In this document: positions 11,159 to 19,495 of the stretch, one piece after another
How positions within the stretch are numbered: position 1 is the stretch's first letter
Layout: each line of letters opens with the position of its first letter
Assembly: GCA_039090855.1 (NCBI GenBank)
Contig: CM077006.1
Location: forward strand, 53,205,336 to 53,269,335
DNA: 64,000 nt
Reading direction: 5' to 3'
DNA from: Macrothele yani
Taxonomy: Eukaryota > Arthropoda > Arachnida > Araneae > Macrothelidae
Made by a program: the position numbers and the translations under genes
The notes under the pieces: model-generated
The model's database searches: none
The model's input: only the letters and a program-made list of their open reading frames with translations
Told to the model about the DNA's origin: nothing

Positions 11159-11371
11159 TTTTTGATTGGAGGTTTAACGACCACCGTGAGCAACTCAATG
11201 GGCTATAGGCAGTCGCCCGTCCCTAATTTAGGGTCACTGGTTCCAGGGAAGGGAGAGAGCCAGTGCCGTAAGACAAACACAACATCCATGCCTCACCGGA
11301 ATTCGAACCCGGACCCCGTTCGGACGAATGATCAGAGGTCATCGCTTAGACCACTGCGCCACCGGGGCGGC
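11159..11371 (-). mobile_element. tRNA-derived SINE, family A, with 10-bp TSD
   Basis: Same family as 9679-9921: head TGGCGCAGTGGTCTAAGCGA and GGGTTCGAATTCCGG on the minus strand, body with CTGGTTCCAGGGAAGGGAGA on the plus strand, and an A-tail seen as the T-run. AAAACCTTTT flanks it at 11149-11158 and 11372-11381. It splits the endonuclease domain of the RTE remnant. Confidence 0.9.
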
Positions 11372-11445
11372 AAAACCTTTTCTGCCTCTGCAAACTCTAC
11401 GAGGGTATTTCCACGCTAGTTTCTGTTCTATGAAGTACTACAGAT

Positions 11446-11570
11446 ATAAAGCACGTGTCAAGACGGAAAATCTGCAGCGGTACATTCCGCCCGTGTAGCT
11501 TTGTTGGGAGAGCGACTTGCTCCGGAGTGAGGGGTTGCGGGTTCGATCCTCGTCACGGATAAATTTATGC
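11446..11570 (+). repeat. tRNA-headed repeat, family C
   Basis: A leader (AAAGCACGTGTCAAGACGG, CTGCAGCGGTACATTCCG) precedes a tRNA-like segment with box A-like TTGTTGGGAGAGCGACTTG, the arm TTGCTCCGGAGTGAGG, box B GGGTTCGATCC and the closing GTCACGGA. Related copies lie at 47085-47363 and 47383-47518 on plus and at 22905-23060 and 41870-41992 on minus. Confidence 0.75.
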
Positions 11571-12030
11571 TTTTTGCAGTTCCCATGTCCGAATGTACCT
11601 TCCGAAGGTTTATTCTGTTGCTGTTACTCTATTTTTGCATTGGAATCGACCATAGTGATCTTCAAGTGCTGCTTGCCTTTATTATTTAGATGCGAATTTC
11701 TTTGTAAAATTATTCAACTTCTTCCTCAGGATGACTTGTGGTGGGCGCGTAAGCTTGAATAATCTCAGCCTGGTGTCTTTTTTAAATTTGGATAACGAGT
11801 CACTCAGTTCTGTCCGAGGAACTTTCAACTTCTAGAACATTGCCCTTCACTTTCTTGTTTATTATAAATCCAACACCACTAGTTCTACCAATAGATGTCC
11901 CGCGATAGTAGAAGAGATATCCACTATTAAGTTCAATGAGATCTTCTCCTTTTCCCACTTGATCCTTCGGAGTTCCACCTCCAATTCGAGGAGCCTTAAA
12001 TCAAAAGATAGAGATCGTCCGTAAAACGTA

Positions 12031-12378
12031 GTCAATGCCAGCCAGCATCGAATGGCAACCTAGTCGGGTCTTCCGGTGATTCTTAGCACCCTCTACCTTC
12101 ATGTCGCACTGACTGCTGCTTTGGACAGGTACATTGCAGGCGCCGGAGACTGAACGTCAAGATTTAAGCTGTGAAATCATCTTTTTTTTTTTTTTTTTTT
12201 TTTGGAATTTAGGGGGAGGGTTGTCCACAACTCAACACGCTGGCCAATCGGGTTGGTGAGTGTGGAATAGCATTTCCCGTAATCCCGAAAGTATAATTAT
12301 AACGCTATTTTCCCGTCGTCAGAGCGCCTTCAGTGGGAACAGGACGCACCGCGAGAAAGCAATGTCGGCATTTGTCAA
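12031..12378. other. gene-free stretch with T-run
   Basis: It contains a 23-bp T-run at 12181-12203 and no recognisable gene. The sequence after the T-run is not seen elsewhere in the window. Confidence 0.5.
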
Positions 12379-12975
12379 GTATAACGAAGTAAATTTCTCC
12401 GTCATTTTCGGTCTACGCCGGGATTCAAACCCGAGTCCGCTTATTCCGGAACAAGTCGTTCTACCAACTGAGCTACGCAGACGTTTATTCTGATTGCTAT
12501 GTGCCTTTATGTCGTGTGCGTCCTGCTCGCAGGTGTGTCACATCTCCCCCCGAAAGAGGGCCGGGGGCATGGCCCACGGGTCAGCAGTGACCATGAATCG
12601 TTGCAGGCAGCCATCTACTGTAGAACGTGCACTTGAGAACTCCCAGTCAATCTAGTGTGTGGAATGCAACGTCACACACATTTATTTTTCGAAGCGCTGG
12701 AGAAGGGATTCTCTGATTTTTACTATCTCGCGGTGTGGAAAGAACATCACACCATTGGGAGATTTTGAGCGGTCGGGTCATCCGGATAGTTCGGGCGCTA
12801 TTATAACGAAGTAAATTTCTCCGTCATTTTCGGTCTACGCCGGGATTCAAACCCGAGTCCGCTTATTCCGGAACAAGTCGCTCTACCAACTGAGCTACGC
12901 AGACGTTTATTCTGATTGCTATGTGCCTTTATGTCTTTATGTCGTGTACGTCCTGCTCGCAGGTACGTCACACAA
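12379..12975 (-). repeat. two tRNA-headed repeats (family B) joined by a hairpin module
   Basis: Copies at about 12379-12540 and 12801-12975 each read, on the minus strand, TCTGCGTAGCTCAGTTGGTA, the arm CTTGTTCCGGAATAAG and box B GGGTTTGAATCCC, closed by CGTAGAC, which pairs with the start as an acceptor stem. A 5' part (TGACG(T)ACCTGC.., CGACATAAAGGC) precedes the head and AAAATGACGGAGAAATTTAC follows. Between them, 12726-12800 carries ATCTCGCGGTGTGG and CACACCATT.GGGAGAT, which can fold as a stem-loop. These are tRNA-derived repeats, not functional tRNA genes: the anticodon loop does not fold correctly. Confidence 0.8.
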
Positions 12976-13021
12976 GGAGAGACTACATGTTTGCGCATCA
13001 CCTGACCTTGCATCCTGTATA

Positions 13022-14202
13022 TACACAGTCGAGTCACATTACTGTGACCACCTCCTACTTTTGACGTTAACAGCGCGTAGCCAATGAAATAAGGTGTGTT
13101 GTATGCAATCTGAAAACATATCACTCGTTGCTTCCTTGGATAAAAAAGAGCGATTTATCAGATTTGCAAAAAGGAATGATTATCGGGTTTCGGGCCAAGG
13201 GTGGTAATATTTCTGAAACAGCGCAGTTTGTGAACTGTTCGCATGCTGCTGTGGTGATTGGGGAAAAGGCACCATTGCGAATAAGCGAAGAGGGAACTGC
13301 GGAGCACCACGTGCAATCGATGTGAGAGGTGAACGTCGGCTCCGAAGATGCGTCAGGGCCGATCGACACGCTACAGTGGAGCTACTCACTGGCCGAATGA
13401 ACCAGGGAGCTACCGAAACTGTGTCTAAACCGACAGTTAAGCGAACCTTGCTGCGTATGGGGCTTCGATCCAGACAGATGGTCATTGCACCTATGCTAAC
13501 GAAGATGCATCGGCAGAAAAGGCTTACATTTGCACGGCAGTATCGGACTTGGACCTCCGCGGATTGGCAAAGGATTGCCTTCTCCGATGAGTCACGTTTC
13601 CTGCGTCATCGAACGGAACGGATTGACGTTGGCGTGTAAGGCGAGAAACATCGGAGAATTAACACTTTTTAACCATTGCTGGCAGAACACAAGCTGGTAG
13701 GAGCAGCGTTATTGTCTGGGGAATGTTTTCGTGTCATTCCCTGGGACCACCCATACATGTGGAAGGCACTATGGACCGAATTCGTTATGAATCCATCCTT
13801 GCAGACCACGTACACCCATACATGCTGATTGTCTTTCCTAAGGCGGATGGGATCTTCCAGCACGACAATGCGACGTGCCACACTACTACAAATGTCCGAG
13901 AGTTGTTAGAAGGGCACGATGCAGACTCCAAAGTACTTCCTTGGCCACATAATTCCCCAGACTTAAACCCAATTGAGCATCTGTGGGACGATCTCAATCG
14001 TGTTGTTCGCTCTCAGGATCCTTCACCACGCACCCACCAACAGCTGGCAGATGCACTGCAGTCAGCATGACTCCACATACCTGTGAACACCTTCTAGCAC
14101 CTTACTGAGTCACTCCCAGCCCGTCTGGCTGCTGTCCGCGCTGTACACGGCGGTTACTCTGGATATTAGCTGGTGGTCAAAATAATGTGACTCGACCGTG
14201 TG
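13022..14202 (+). mobile_element. complete Tc1-like element (DD36E spacing)
   Basis: The left end TACACAGTCGAGTCACATTA at 13022 and the right end (reverse complement CACACGGTCGAGTCACATTA) form terminal inverted repeats of about 32 bp, ending in TGACCACC. TA lies at 13020-13021 and 14203-14204. Length is 1181 bp. Confidence 0.9.
13128..14169 (+). pseudogene. Tc1-like transposase of the 13.0-14.2 kb element
   Basis: The start ATG at 13128 gives MLPWIKKSDLSDLQKGMIIG, an HTH-type N-terminus. The frame breaks near 13325, is open again as HTH2 and catalytic start to 13639 (RADRHATVELLTGRMNQGAT, then FSDESRFL), breaks, and is open from 13723 to 14070 ([40 protein letters not shown]). First Asp (SDES), second Asp (QHDN) and final Glu (PIEHLW) are all preserved in their own frames. 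I count 36 residues between the last two, as in DD36E Tc1 relatives. At least three frame breaks make it inactive. It ends at 14169 after GGYSGY. Confidence 0.8.
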
Positions 14203-14270
14203 TATATATATATTTACGGAAAAATTAAGAGCAACTATGGAAGTTTCTGACGGTATGCAGATAATACTCA

Positions 14271-14272
14271 CA

Positions 14273-14303
<31 letters not shown>
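14271..14303. repeat. (AT)n microsatellite
   Basis: Uninterrupted alternating AT of about 30 bp lies between the complete Tc1 element and the fold-back Tc1 pieces. A similar AT run closes the other side at 15093-15112. Confidence 0.9.
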
Positions 14304-14306
<3 letters not shown>

Positions 14307-15092
14307 CTGAATAAATACGACAGGGCATGGACTCCACTAGCTTCTGGAAATATGATGTAGGCAATGCACACCATACTTCCTGCAGAGCGTTCCACAATTC
14401 GGGTGTATTCCGAGGTCTCGAAGTCCTGTGTTCGATAGCGCCTTGCATGGCATCCCAAATGTGTACTATCATGTTCAGATCTGGGGACTTGGGTGGGAAT
14501 GGCAACACCCCAAACTCAGATGAATTCCGGCAAAACCTAGAACCTACGATACCTGTGTGACCGTAAAAAGACATTGGGTGAACGTGACCATCGTCGGATG
14601 TCAAGAATCGTTTCACGCGTTAGGCGTGCAACACTCTCTCTGATAACATCGGAATTCAATGCTGGAGCCTCAACAAACATCAGAGTCCGGACTGTGCAAC
14701 GTACTCTGCACGATATGGGCTTTAGGAGCCGATGCCCAACTCGAGTCCCCTTGATGGGTGCACGACACAGAGCTATAAGCCTCGCTTGGGCACAGCAACA
14801 CCGCCACTGGACACTTGATGACTGGAAACAAGTAGCCTGGTCTGACGAGTCGCGTTTCCAACTGTATCGAGCAGATGGAAGGAATCGTGTGTAGCGCAAA
14901 CCCCATGAAGCCATGGATCCCACCTGTCAACAGAATTGTGGAACGCTCTGCAGGAAGTATGGTGTGCATTGCTCACAGCATATTTCCAGAAGCTAGTGGA
15001 GTCCATGCCCCGTCGTATTTCTACAGGCCTGCGCTCCCGCGGGGGACCTACCATGAGTTAGACTGGTGTACCAGTTTTTCTGGCACTTCAGT
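14304..15092. mobile_element. fold-back pair of Tc1 fragments
   Basis: The minus-strand frame over 14570-14330 encodes a Tc1 C-terminus (RNSSEFGVLPFPPKSPDLNM, then ALQEVWCALPTSYFQKLVES). The plus strand over 14574-15054 encodes a Tc1 middle part (VRTVQRTLHDMGFRSRCPTR, WSDESRFQLYRADGRNRV) that jumps after DPTCQQN directly to the C-terminal block WNALQEVWCALL-type text, so the catalytic core is deleted. The two C-terminal blocks (about 14327-14402 and 14932-15007) are inverted copies. In the minus copy the third acidic residue is lost (IVHIW instead of IEHIW). Confidence 0.75.
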
Positions 15093-15112
15093 GTATATAT
15101 ATATATATATAT

Positions 15113-15280
15113 ACCGCATACAACCATTTCTTGAATTAGTTTTGTAGCATAAAACATAACTGCGTAGTTCGTTTTTCAAAATTTTATATTAATAATAACT
15201 TGTTGCAATTTAATTTTTTCAGGAAAAAGGAAAATAATATATTTTTACATATTTTTGCTAAAAACAATATGATTTGTTCA
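15113..15280. other. AT-rich gene-free stretch
   Basis: Nothing recognisable is seen. Confidence 0.4.
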
Positions 15281-15960
15281 CCTTTAAAGAACGGGGAAGG
15301 AGGAAGAGCGATCCCTAATCGCCTCACAGTGGACCATACAATGCTTTACTCTCACACATTTACCACCTTTATTACAATATGCACATCTTGCGCAATTCAC
15401 TATGTGATTTTGTTTGGAAGATCTTTGGAAGCTAAATCTGCTCTAAACGCCTCCAGATTTTTTCGATTTACTGGAATTTACCTGAATAACTTGTTCTAGT
15501 AACACTTAGAGGCGTCCGAAACTAAAATTCCCTGCCTCGTCAGCCTTCATGGAAGTTTTTGCTAGTAAGATAACGAGAAAGAAGTCTTATAGAACATTTA
15601 TTGGTAGAAATGCATCCACGATTCCAAAATTCCGTCGGATCAAAAACATGGGAAACGATCCATCATTTCTGTACATACCAAACTTCGGCTCCAGGTCCCC
15701 TGGGTATTTTCATGCTTTCATGTGATACTTGAATATTTTGTCTTTTCTGGAATGCATGCCCATATTATCCATTTCAAATGGGGGTATCACCAATGCCAGT
15801 GGCTTTTTGTCACCTGGTTTAAATATTGGTATGATCTGATTTAAAAATCTCGGAAAAGGGCTACACATTGCTGTTTCACATGCAAGTACTTTCATTTCTT
15901 TCCTGTACGAATAATATAAGTATTTGATGAGAATAAATTGATGCTGCAAGATATTCTATG
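15280..15960 (-). pseudogene. possible transposase C-terminus with Cys-rich finger (piggyBac-like?)
   Basis: The minus strand over about 15420-15285 reads HIVNCARCAYCNKGGKCVRV, then KHCMVHCE. Its Cys/His spacing (C-x2-C-x2-C-x5-C-x5-C-x3-C) resembles the zinc-finger tail of piggyBac-type transposases. Just upstream (about 15590-15540) lies FFLVILLAKTSMKADEAG, which could be the preceding helix. The next frame, 15949-15710, shows no motif I can name. No catalytic DDD motifs are visible, so the assignment is weak. It could equally be part of a decayed host zinc-finger gene. Confidence 0.3.
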
Positions 15961-16660
15961 GTTCTAAGCCTTTGCTTTCTTTGTTTATGTGTGGGTCAGT
16001 TACCAAGATGCATTGATATTTTAAGAACAATAACTATAGTGTAAAACACGTACTTCATTGAGTCATCAAACGTGTCTTTCTCTGGAAGGAAATTAAACCG
16101 TTCCATTCTTACATTCCGCTTTTCACTTCGTCATCAATGCCAGTCCTATCTGTGGCAAATTATGAAAATGCAATGTTACTTTATTGTCCATCTTCTGCTG
16201 GACAAAGTTCCATTTACATTCCTCATCGGACTAGCTGCTTCTTTAATGACGATTTATCAAAAATGTAATGACACTTTAATCGTCAATAGAAGTAATCATG
16301 CGAAAAATACATATATACATATAGGAGTGAAAATGTCATTCGTATGATATGTTAAACCCCTGCAGCCTCATATTTATCTCATAACTAATTCCTTTTTCTT
16401 TTTAACATGTTTAAATTTTTTACATGTAGCGTTAGGCATTTCATACATTTTTTTATTCGAATACCAGGCACTGATAAGCTACAAATCGCAGACTTTTTTT
16501 AAAAAATGAAAGTGAAAGTAGGAAAATTAGGTCTGTTTGTACTCACTTTGAGGAAAGTGAAGTCGTAGCATTAGTTAGCTCAAAGAGCATGGAGCTTTTT
16601 AGATATCAAGAATATTGGCGTAAGTCATTCTACGAGTATATTGGGTGAATTCTTTATAAC
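15960..16660. other. gene-free stretch
   Basis: AT-rich. The open frame at 16072-16347 has no recognisable domain. Confidence 0.4.
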
Positions 16661-16669
16661 ATGAAAAAA

Positions 16670-17720
16670 AATCATACTCAATAAAATCGTATCTCGATCT
16701 TTTTGCTCATAACATATCTCGATCTTTGTTCATTGAAATTATTGAAGTCGTAGGATTCTTCAATTATTGAAGTATGTTTTGAAGACGTACGATTGTTCGC
16801 TAATAACGTATCTCGATCTTTTTTGTTCATAGCATATCTCGATCTTTGTTCATTGAAATTATTCAAGTCGTAGGATTCTTCAATTACTGAAATAGTTTTT
16901 TGAAGTCGTAGGATTCTTCAATTACTGAAGCAGTTTTTCAAGTCGTAGGATTCTTCAGTTTTTTTGAAGTTGTAGGATTCTTCAATCACTGAAGTATATT
17001 TTTGAAGTCGTAGGATTCTTCAATTATTGAAGTATTTGTTGAAGTCTTAGGATTGTTCGTTAAAAACATATCTCGATCTTTTTTTGTCCATAACATATCT
17101 TGATCTTTGTTCATTGAAATTATTGAAGTCGTAGGATTCTTCACTACTTTGAAGACGTACGATTGTTCGTTAATAACGTATCTCGATCTTTTTTGTTCAT
17201 AGCATATCTCGATCTTTGTTCATTGAAATTATTCAAGTCGTAAGATTCTTCAATTACTGAAATATTTTTTGAAGTCGTAGGATTCTTCAATTACTGAAGC
17301 AGTTTTTCAAGTCGTAAGATTCTTCAATTACTGAAGTATTTTTTGAAGTTGTAGGATTCTTCAATTACTGAAGTATTTTTTTGAAGTCGTAGGATTCTTC
17401 AATCACTGAAGTAATTTTTTGAAGTCGTAGTATTGTTCGTTAAAAACATATTTCGATCTTTTTTTGCTCATAACATATCTCGATCTTTGTTCATTGAAAT
17501 TACTGAAGTCGTAGGATTGTTCAATTATTGAAGTATTTTTGAAGCCGTAGGATTGTTCGTTAATAACGTATCTCGAACTTTTTTGTACATAACATATCTC
17601 GATTTTTTTTTCATTAAAATTATTGAGGTAGTAGGATTCCTCAATTATTGAAGTATTTATTTTTTGAAGAAGTAGGATTGTTCATTAAAAAGATATCTCG
17701 ATCCTTTTTGTTCGTTGAAT
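16670..17720. repeat. minisatellite with two interleaved unit types
   Basis: A short unit of about 40 bp (GAAGTCGTAGGATTCTTCAA, TTACTGAAGTATTTTTT) is repeated many times. It is punctuated by a longer block (AACATATCTCGATCTTTGTT, CATTGAAATTATT, preceded by GTTCGTTAATAACGTATCTC) that recurs near 16708, 16829, 17090, 17205, 17473 and 17595. The block spacing alternates between about 115-120 and 260-270 bp, so the array has higher-order structure. Confidence 0.85.
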
Positions 17721-18440
17721 TTATTAATTTCCTTTAAACATGCATTAATGGCGTGAGAAATTTGGATTTGCTTTCGTGAGAAATTTGATTTTCTGAACTA
17801 TGCTATGAAACAAACACCGTTTTCTTTCATATCCATGTAGTCCGTGTCCCAATAACAAGGAGAAACTTCTAATCTAAACTTCTTTTCTTGTCGGAAGTAC
17901 ATACAAAGAAACAGATATACATAGATTTGTTACTTTTTCACACTTGAGAGCAACAAAAAAAAATGCAACCCATTTCTTATACCGAAGAAACAAAGTTTCT
18001 TCTCCTCGGCAAAGAAAATGAAACAAAAATTGGTTTGCTTCAAGTCGATGTCTGAAAACATTTAAGAGGGGAATTTTTAGCACAGAAACAAAACAAAAAT
18101 TGGTTTGTCTAATAACCATGCCAAATTATTCCTAAGACGGGGATGCTATTTTTTTAATGGAAGAAATAAAGAGGTTTTCTTCCTTGTGTAACAAATATTG
18201 ACTTTATATGTAGTTCCAAACACGAGACTTCAATGAAAAAATTTCGAGACAGACAGGATATAAAGAAACAGGATGCTGTTCCAAAAATACCTAAGCATGG
18301 TATCTATTATAAATAGAATAAAATGCCATACTAGAGAATTAGATATTATAATAATATCACATAATTATATTGATGAATTAATATTAACTGGTTTTTTATC
18401 TAAAATGAAGGATATTTTCAAATAATTGAACTCATTCTTA
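17721..18440. other. gene-free AT-rich stretch
   Basis: An 81-codon open frame at 18119-17874 (minus) shows no recognisable motif. AAACAAAAATTGGTTTG occurs twice (about 18025 and 18095), hinting at a small local duplication. Confidence 0.4.
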
Positions 18441-19370
18441 AAATGAGAAGATTTTTTCTTTTTCTCTGTGTCCCTTTTCTTTTCTTTCATTCTTTTTTCT
18501 TTTTTCTAGTATTTGCTTTTTCTTTTTTCGGGAATTGTAATATGTATTCTAAAGCGGGATACAACTTTTTTCTCCTCTTTTTCTTCCTTTATCTTTTCTT
18601 TCTTTCACTCTTCTTTTGCTCTTCATTTTTTCCTTTTTCTTCTAATCATTATAACTTGATGCGTTTGTAAGTTTTACGCCCTTTTGTTTTTAATTTAATT
18701 TCTTTTCCTTTTATCTTTTTTAAATAGCTACTGTAATCTGAGACATTCTAAACGCATGGCGATTTTTTCATTTTATTTTCTTCTTTTCTTCTCTTCTATC
18801 TTTATTTTTTTCTCTTTTATTTTCATTTTTACTTCTTTCCTATCTTCATTTTTTTCCTTTTATTTTCTTTCTCTTCTTCTTTCCTTTTCTTTCTGATGAC
18901 CTTATTTTCATCTATCGGAATGCTGGGACAACGTTCCTTCCTTTTCTTCTTCTTTCTTTCTTACTCTGTTTCTATTTTTCTTTGCTTTTCATTTTACTTT
19001 CTTCTTGCCTATCTTCATTTCCTCCCTTTTATTTTCTTCTTTACTTTTTTCGTATCTTCATTCTTTCCCTTTTATTTTCTTTCCTTTTCTTTATGATGAC
19101 CTCATTTTGATCTATCGGAATGTTGGGGCGACGTTTCTTTCTTTTTTTCTTTTTCTTTCTTTCTTTCCCTGTTTCTTTTTTCTTACGATTTTTCCCTTTT
19201 TCTTTGATTTTCTTCTTTGCTATTTTCATTTTTTTCTTTCTATTTTCTTGTTTTTCTTTTTTCCTTTTCTTTATAATGACCTTATTTTGATCTATTGCAA
19301 AGATGGTATGACGTTTCTTTCTTTTTTACTTTTTCTTTCTTTCTACCTGTCTCTTCTTTCTTTCTTTTTA
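18440..19370. repeat. polypyrimidine array with ~180-200-bp period
   Basis: The plus strand is almost all T and C (TTTTCTTTCTTTC). A conserved island (GATGACCTTATTTTCATCTA, TCGGAATG, CAACGTTCC) recurs near 18895, 19095 and 19275, with weaker islands near 18650 and 18750. Long open frames here code only F, L, S and are artefacts of composition. The array lies directly 3' of the kinase gene. Confidence 0.8.
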
Positions 19371-19375
19371 TTTCA

Positions 19376-19384
19376 CTATTTATT
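19376..19384 (-). terminator. poly(A) signal candidate for the kinase gene
   Basis: AATAAA on the minus strand lies about 115 bp downstream of the stop codon at 19496. A second AATAAA lies a few bases further on. Position and spacing suit mRNA 3'-end formation. Inference only. Confidence 0.4.
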
Positions 19385-19495
19385 GTATATATAGATGTTG
19401 TTTACTCATGTACTCTTAACGAGATGATACCCTGACGGAGTATTTTCTTTGCTGCTAATTAGGATAATTGTTCGGTTACTCTTAGCTTCATTCAT

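Larger units (their letters stand above)
8130..12030 (-). mobile_element. RTE-clade non-LTR retrotransposon remnant, interrupted by insertions
   Basis: Read on the minus strand, pieces of one polyprotein appear in order from 12030 down to 8130: an endonuclease (GVGFIINKKVKGNVLEVE, YAPTTSHPEEEVE, and the SDHRMVR motif near 10990), a linker, reverse transcriptase (GDIEDLRNNRLISFLSVVYK near 9440-9380, GVRQGDTISPRLF near 9000) and the C-terminal RMSWTGHVAR-like and LRGRPK-like region down to about 8130. The order and motifs fit RTE elements (endonuclease then RT in one frame). Four later insertions split it: SINEs at 9679-9921 and 11159-11371, a tRNA-headed repeat at about 11446-11570, and an unidentified piece at about 10510-10925. 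Stops and frameshifts are frequent, so it is long dead. Confidence 0.8.
10915..12030 (-). pseudogene. RTE apurinic-like endonuclease domain remnant
   Basis: The open stretch 11150-10918 reads NPHRKWTWKHPNGKTSEIEY and RFNIESDHRMVRCQMQLNPK, the C-terminal motif block of the APE-type endonuclease (the SDHR histidine is catalytic in the family). Upstream, between 11960 and 11600, GYLFYYRGTSIGRTSGVGFI and IIQAYAPTTSHPEEEVE-like text form the central part. The domain is split by the SINE at 11159-11371 and by the tRNA-headed repeat near 11500. In intact RTE elements it nicks target DNA to prime reverse transcription. Confidence 0.7.

Noticed and set aside
12379..12480. Functional tRNA gene
   Set aside because: The acceptor stem and box B are good, but the anticodon stem-loop does not form a proper 5-bp stem with 7-nt loop, and the same unit recurs in several copies with a fixed flank, so it is a tRNA-derived repeat.
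14203..14240. Second copy of a TIR from the 13.0-14.2 kb element
   Set aside because: Only the TA-rich flank is similar; no inverted-repeat sequence follows.
18443..19394. Open frames of 60-129 codons rich in Phe and Ser (possible membrane protein)
   Set aside because: They follow directly from the polypyrimidine composition and shift between frames at each array unit.
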